Shown: piece by piece, positions 62,268 through 64,000 of the stretch
Position numbering within the stretch: position 1 is the first letter of the stretch
Layout of the letters: every line of letters begins with the position of its first letter
Assembly (NCBI RefSeq): GCF_900104245.1
Contig: NZ_FMXN01000002.1
Span: forward strand, 124,001-188,000
DNA length: 64,000 nucleotides
Source: Pseudidiomarina indica
GTDB lineage: Bacteria; Pseudomonadota; Gammaproteobacteria; Enterobacterales; Alteromonadaceae
Direction of reading: 5' to 3'
Position numbers and translations under genes: made by a program
The notes under the pieces: generated by a model
Database searches by the model: none
The model's input: only the letters and a program-made list of their open reading frames with translations
Told to the model about the DNA's origin: nothing

Positions 62268-64000
62268 TTATGTGACGACTTTTTGTTCTTCTGATTCTGG
62301 TGTGGGTGGTTTTGCTAAACCGTACCAGCTAAGAACTTTTCGACTGCCTTGTTTGAAGTCGTCCAAAATCATGTAGAAGCACGGCACCAAGAACAAGGTG
62401 ATCACCGTTGCGAAGAGAATCCCGAATGCTAATGACACCGCCATTGGAATGACCATCTTCGCTTGCATGCTTCGTTCCATCATGATCGGCGCCAGCCCCA
62501 AAAAGGTCGTCAACGACGTCAAGATAATGGCGCGGAATCGCATCACCCCCGCATCGGTCACCGCTTTAAACAAGCCTTCCCCTTGCGAGCGGGCCCAGTT
62601 GACGTAGTTCACCATTACCAGCGAGTCGTTCACAATCACCCCTGATAACGCCAACACGCCAAACAAACTCAGCAAGGAAACTGGCATGCCTAATAGCAAG
62701 TGCCCAATCACCGCTCCAATCAACCCGAATGGAATGACCGACATAAGAATCACGGGCTGAATGTAGGAGCGCAGCGGAACCGCCATCACAGCATAAATCC
62801 CAAACATGGCAATAGCAAAGCCAACGGCCAGCGAGCTGGTCGCTTCTGCTTCATCTTGGGATGCCCCTTCTAGCTTAAAGCCTACTGAGGGGTAGCGGTC
62901 AAGAATGGGCTGAATTTTTTCATCCCGCACTTGCCGCACAATATCAAAGGGCTGCACACTGCTTTTATCCACTCGTGCACGAACGTTCACCGAGCGTTCT
63001 CCATTAATCCGGCTAATGGTGTTGTACCCTTTCGCAAAGCGAATATCTGCCAGTTCGGTAAATGGAATGAGGGAGCCATCCGCGGTACGTAATTTCATGC
63101 TTTCTAAGTTGCCCACGGACTGCCGTTCAGACAACGGGTAACGCACCATCACCTTCACTTCTTCATCGTCACGTTGCACCCGTTGTGCTTCCGCTCCGTA
63201 GAAGGCAAAACGTACTTGTGTGGCTAGGTCTTGCAAGGTAATTCCCATGGCCGTGGCCAGTGGTTTAAGCTCCAACACCACTTCATCATTGCCTTCACCA
63301 AAGGTGTCTTCAATGTCAAAAACGCCTTCAAAACTGGCGAGCTCGTGGCGTAATAGCGTCGCTGCCGCAGATAATTCTTCGAGGTTGCGGCCGGTCAACT
63401 GAAATTCCACGTCAAAGCTACTACCACCCACAATACTGCCTTGGAAGTTCAACGCTTTCACGCCCGCAATCTCTGGCACTTTTTCACGCCATTCATTGAG
63501 AATGGCAAAGCCATCCAAGCTTCTCGACTCCCCTTTTTCGAGCTCTGCAATGATGGTGCCCGTGGTCGCACTGGTTAAGAACACCGTGGTGTGTTTAATG
63601 ATGTTTTCACCAATTTCTTGTTCCGCGCGTGCGTCCACTTCCAGTAGCTTCTGCTCTAACACATTCAAGGTGCGAATGGTCGCCTCTTCGGCTGAACCTG
63701 GCTGCATTTGCACACTGGCACGAATAAAGTCACTGGGAATATCAGGGAAGAACACCCAACGCACCGTCCCACTGGCGATTAATCCAATGGATAAGATAAA
63801 CATTGCGATAAAGGTAGCGACCGTGGCGTAGCGGAATCGCACACACTTTAATAAGAACGGATGATAGTAGGTTCGCGCAATATGCATTAAGCCATCGGCA
63901 ATTTTGTTGCGTACTTTCTGAAACCGATTCAACTTGCTTTCACTACGCGGCGTGTATTTCATGTTGGCCAAGTGCGCTGGTAAAATCAGCTTGGATTCCA
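62268..64000 (-). CDS. RND-family efflux pump, C-terminal half (N-terminus beyond window)
   Basis: The frame is open to base 64000, reading ...SKLILPAHLANMKYTPRSES, so the gene continues past the window edge; about 577 C-terminal residues are visible. They include 'LPAHL' before the cytoplasmic loop, a central TM ('RYATVATFIAMFILSIGLIASG'), the second porter loop ('FPDIPSDFIRASVQMQPGSAEEATIRTLNVLEQ'), 'ISRINGERSVNVRARVDKS', five C-terminal TMs with 'GVLALSGVIVNDSLVMVNYVNWARSQG' and 'RFRAIILTSLTTFLGLAPIMMERS'. These match the heavy-metal/multidrug AcrB-like family. Its adaptor gene would be outside the window. An internal TTG at 63971 is not the true start. Confidence 0.93.
   Translation of the reverse strand, partial: ESKLILPAHLANMKYTPRSESKLNRFQKVRNKIADGLMHIARTYYHPFLLKCVRFRYATVATFIAMFILSIGLIASGTVRWVFFPDIPSDFIRASVQMQPGSAEEATIRTLNVLEQKLLEVDARAEQEIGENIIKHTTVFLTSATTGTIIAELEKGESRSLDGFAILNEWREKVPEIAGVKALNFQGSIVGGSSFDVEFQLTGRNLEELSAAATLLRHELASFEGVFDIEDTFGEGNDEVVLELKPLATAMGITLQDLATQVRFAFYGAEAQRVQRDDEEVKVMVRYPLSERQSVGNLESMKLRTADGSLIPFTELADIRFAKGYNTISRINGERSVNVRARVDKSSVQPFDIVRQVRDEKIQPILDRYPSVGFKLEGASQDEAEATSSLAVGFAIAMFGIYAVMAVPLRSYIQPVILMSVIPFGLIGAVIGHLLLGMPVSLLSLFGVLALSGVIVNDSLVMVNYVNWARSQGEGLFKAVTDAGVMRFRAIILTSLTTFLGLAPIMMERSMQAKMVIPMAVSLAFGILFATVITLFLVPCFYMILDDFKQGSRKVLSWYGLAKPPTPESEEQKVVT

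Noticed and set aside
1-64000. CRISPR arrays, tRNAs, rRNAs and insertion sequences
   Set aside because: No regularly spaced repeats, no tRNA or rRNA signatures apart from tmRNA, and no transposase ORF were seen.

Overview
The window looks like the chromosome of a marine gammaproteobacterium of the Alteromonadales, most likely an Idiomarina/Pseudidiomarina-type organism. This is an inference from gene content (two AbgT-type transporters, DPP-IV peptidase, branched-chain 2-oxoacid dehydrogenase, AstE, FadE, an ssrA tag reading ANEDNYALAA) and from the E. coli-like sequences of ArgE, PurM/PurN and FadE. No rRNA is present to confirm it. Most of the window is moderately GC-rich core sequence. The 17-30.9 kb stretch and parts of 33.3-39.2 kb are visibly AT-richer, which suggests horizontal transfer.

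Layout. (1) 1-5.6 kb, minus strand: a tripartite MacAB-like export operon (small secreted CPPC protein, 8-TM FtsX-type permease, HlyD-type adaptor, LolD/MacB-type ATPase) running into a methyltransferase cut by the window edge. (2) 5.9-12.5 kb, plus strand: TonB-dependent receptor, MaoC-like hydratase, acyl-CoA ligase, GPH-type MFS carrier and TetR regulator, which looks like a self-contained uptake and CoA-activation unit for an unknown carboxylate. (3) 12.5-14.6 kb: murI, a PhnA-like zinc-ribbon protein, cytochrome b561 and a small DUF2892 membrane protein. (4) 14.7-30.6 kb, minus strand: a twelve-gene Wzy-dependent capsule/EPS operon preceded by an ops (RfaH-recruitment) element at 30590-30603. 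It makes UDP-ManNAc(A) (wecB, wecC) and a 4-epimerised sugar, and has a WecA-type initiating transferase, two GT4 enzymes, a flippase, a polymerase, a CapK-like ligase homologue, a two-domain oxidoreductase and a heparinase II/III-like lyase.

(5) 31-33.3 kb: DPP-IV-like peptidase. (6) 33.3-39.2 kb: an accessory island ending at the 3' end of ssrA. It holds a truncated dgt, two cysteine-rich Sel1-repeat secreted proteins with matching promoter elements, a HipB-like regulator fused to a hipA scrap, a complete AbiE-type toxin-antitoxin pair with a 13-bp inverted repeat around its promoter, and a complete hipA-hipB pair with two operators TGAGTA-N6-TACTCA. A decayed second hipB fragment lies just downstream of hipB. 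This is the most interesting accessory region of the window: several toxin-antitoxin or defence modules, some dead and some apparently live, stacked at a tmRNA integration hot spot.

(7) 39.6-64 kb: core metabolism and transport: a GNAT-C39 fusion, purM-purN, a DUF3108 protein, fadE, two AbgT-family transporters, a Bcr/CflA efflux pump coupled to a 5'-nucleotidase-like lipoprotein, a 2-oxoglutarate/Fe(II) oxygenase, a small outer-membrane barrel, argE, rnhB, an SDR, the three-gene branched-chain 2-oxoacid dehydrogenase operon, a DUF599 protein with astE, and the 3' half of an RND pump gene cut by the window edge. All functional statements rest on reading motifs by eye; no database search was possible.
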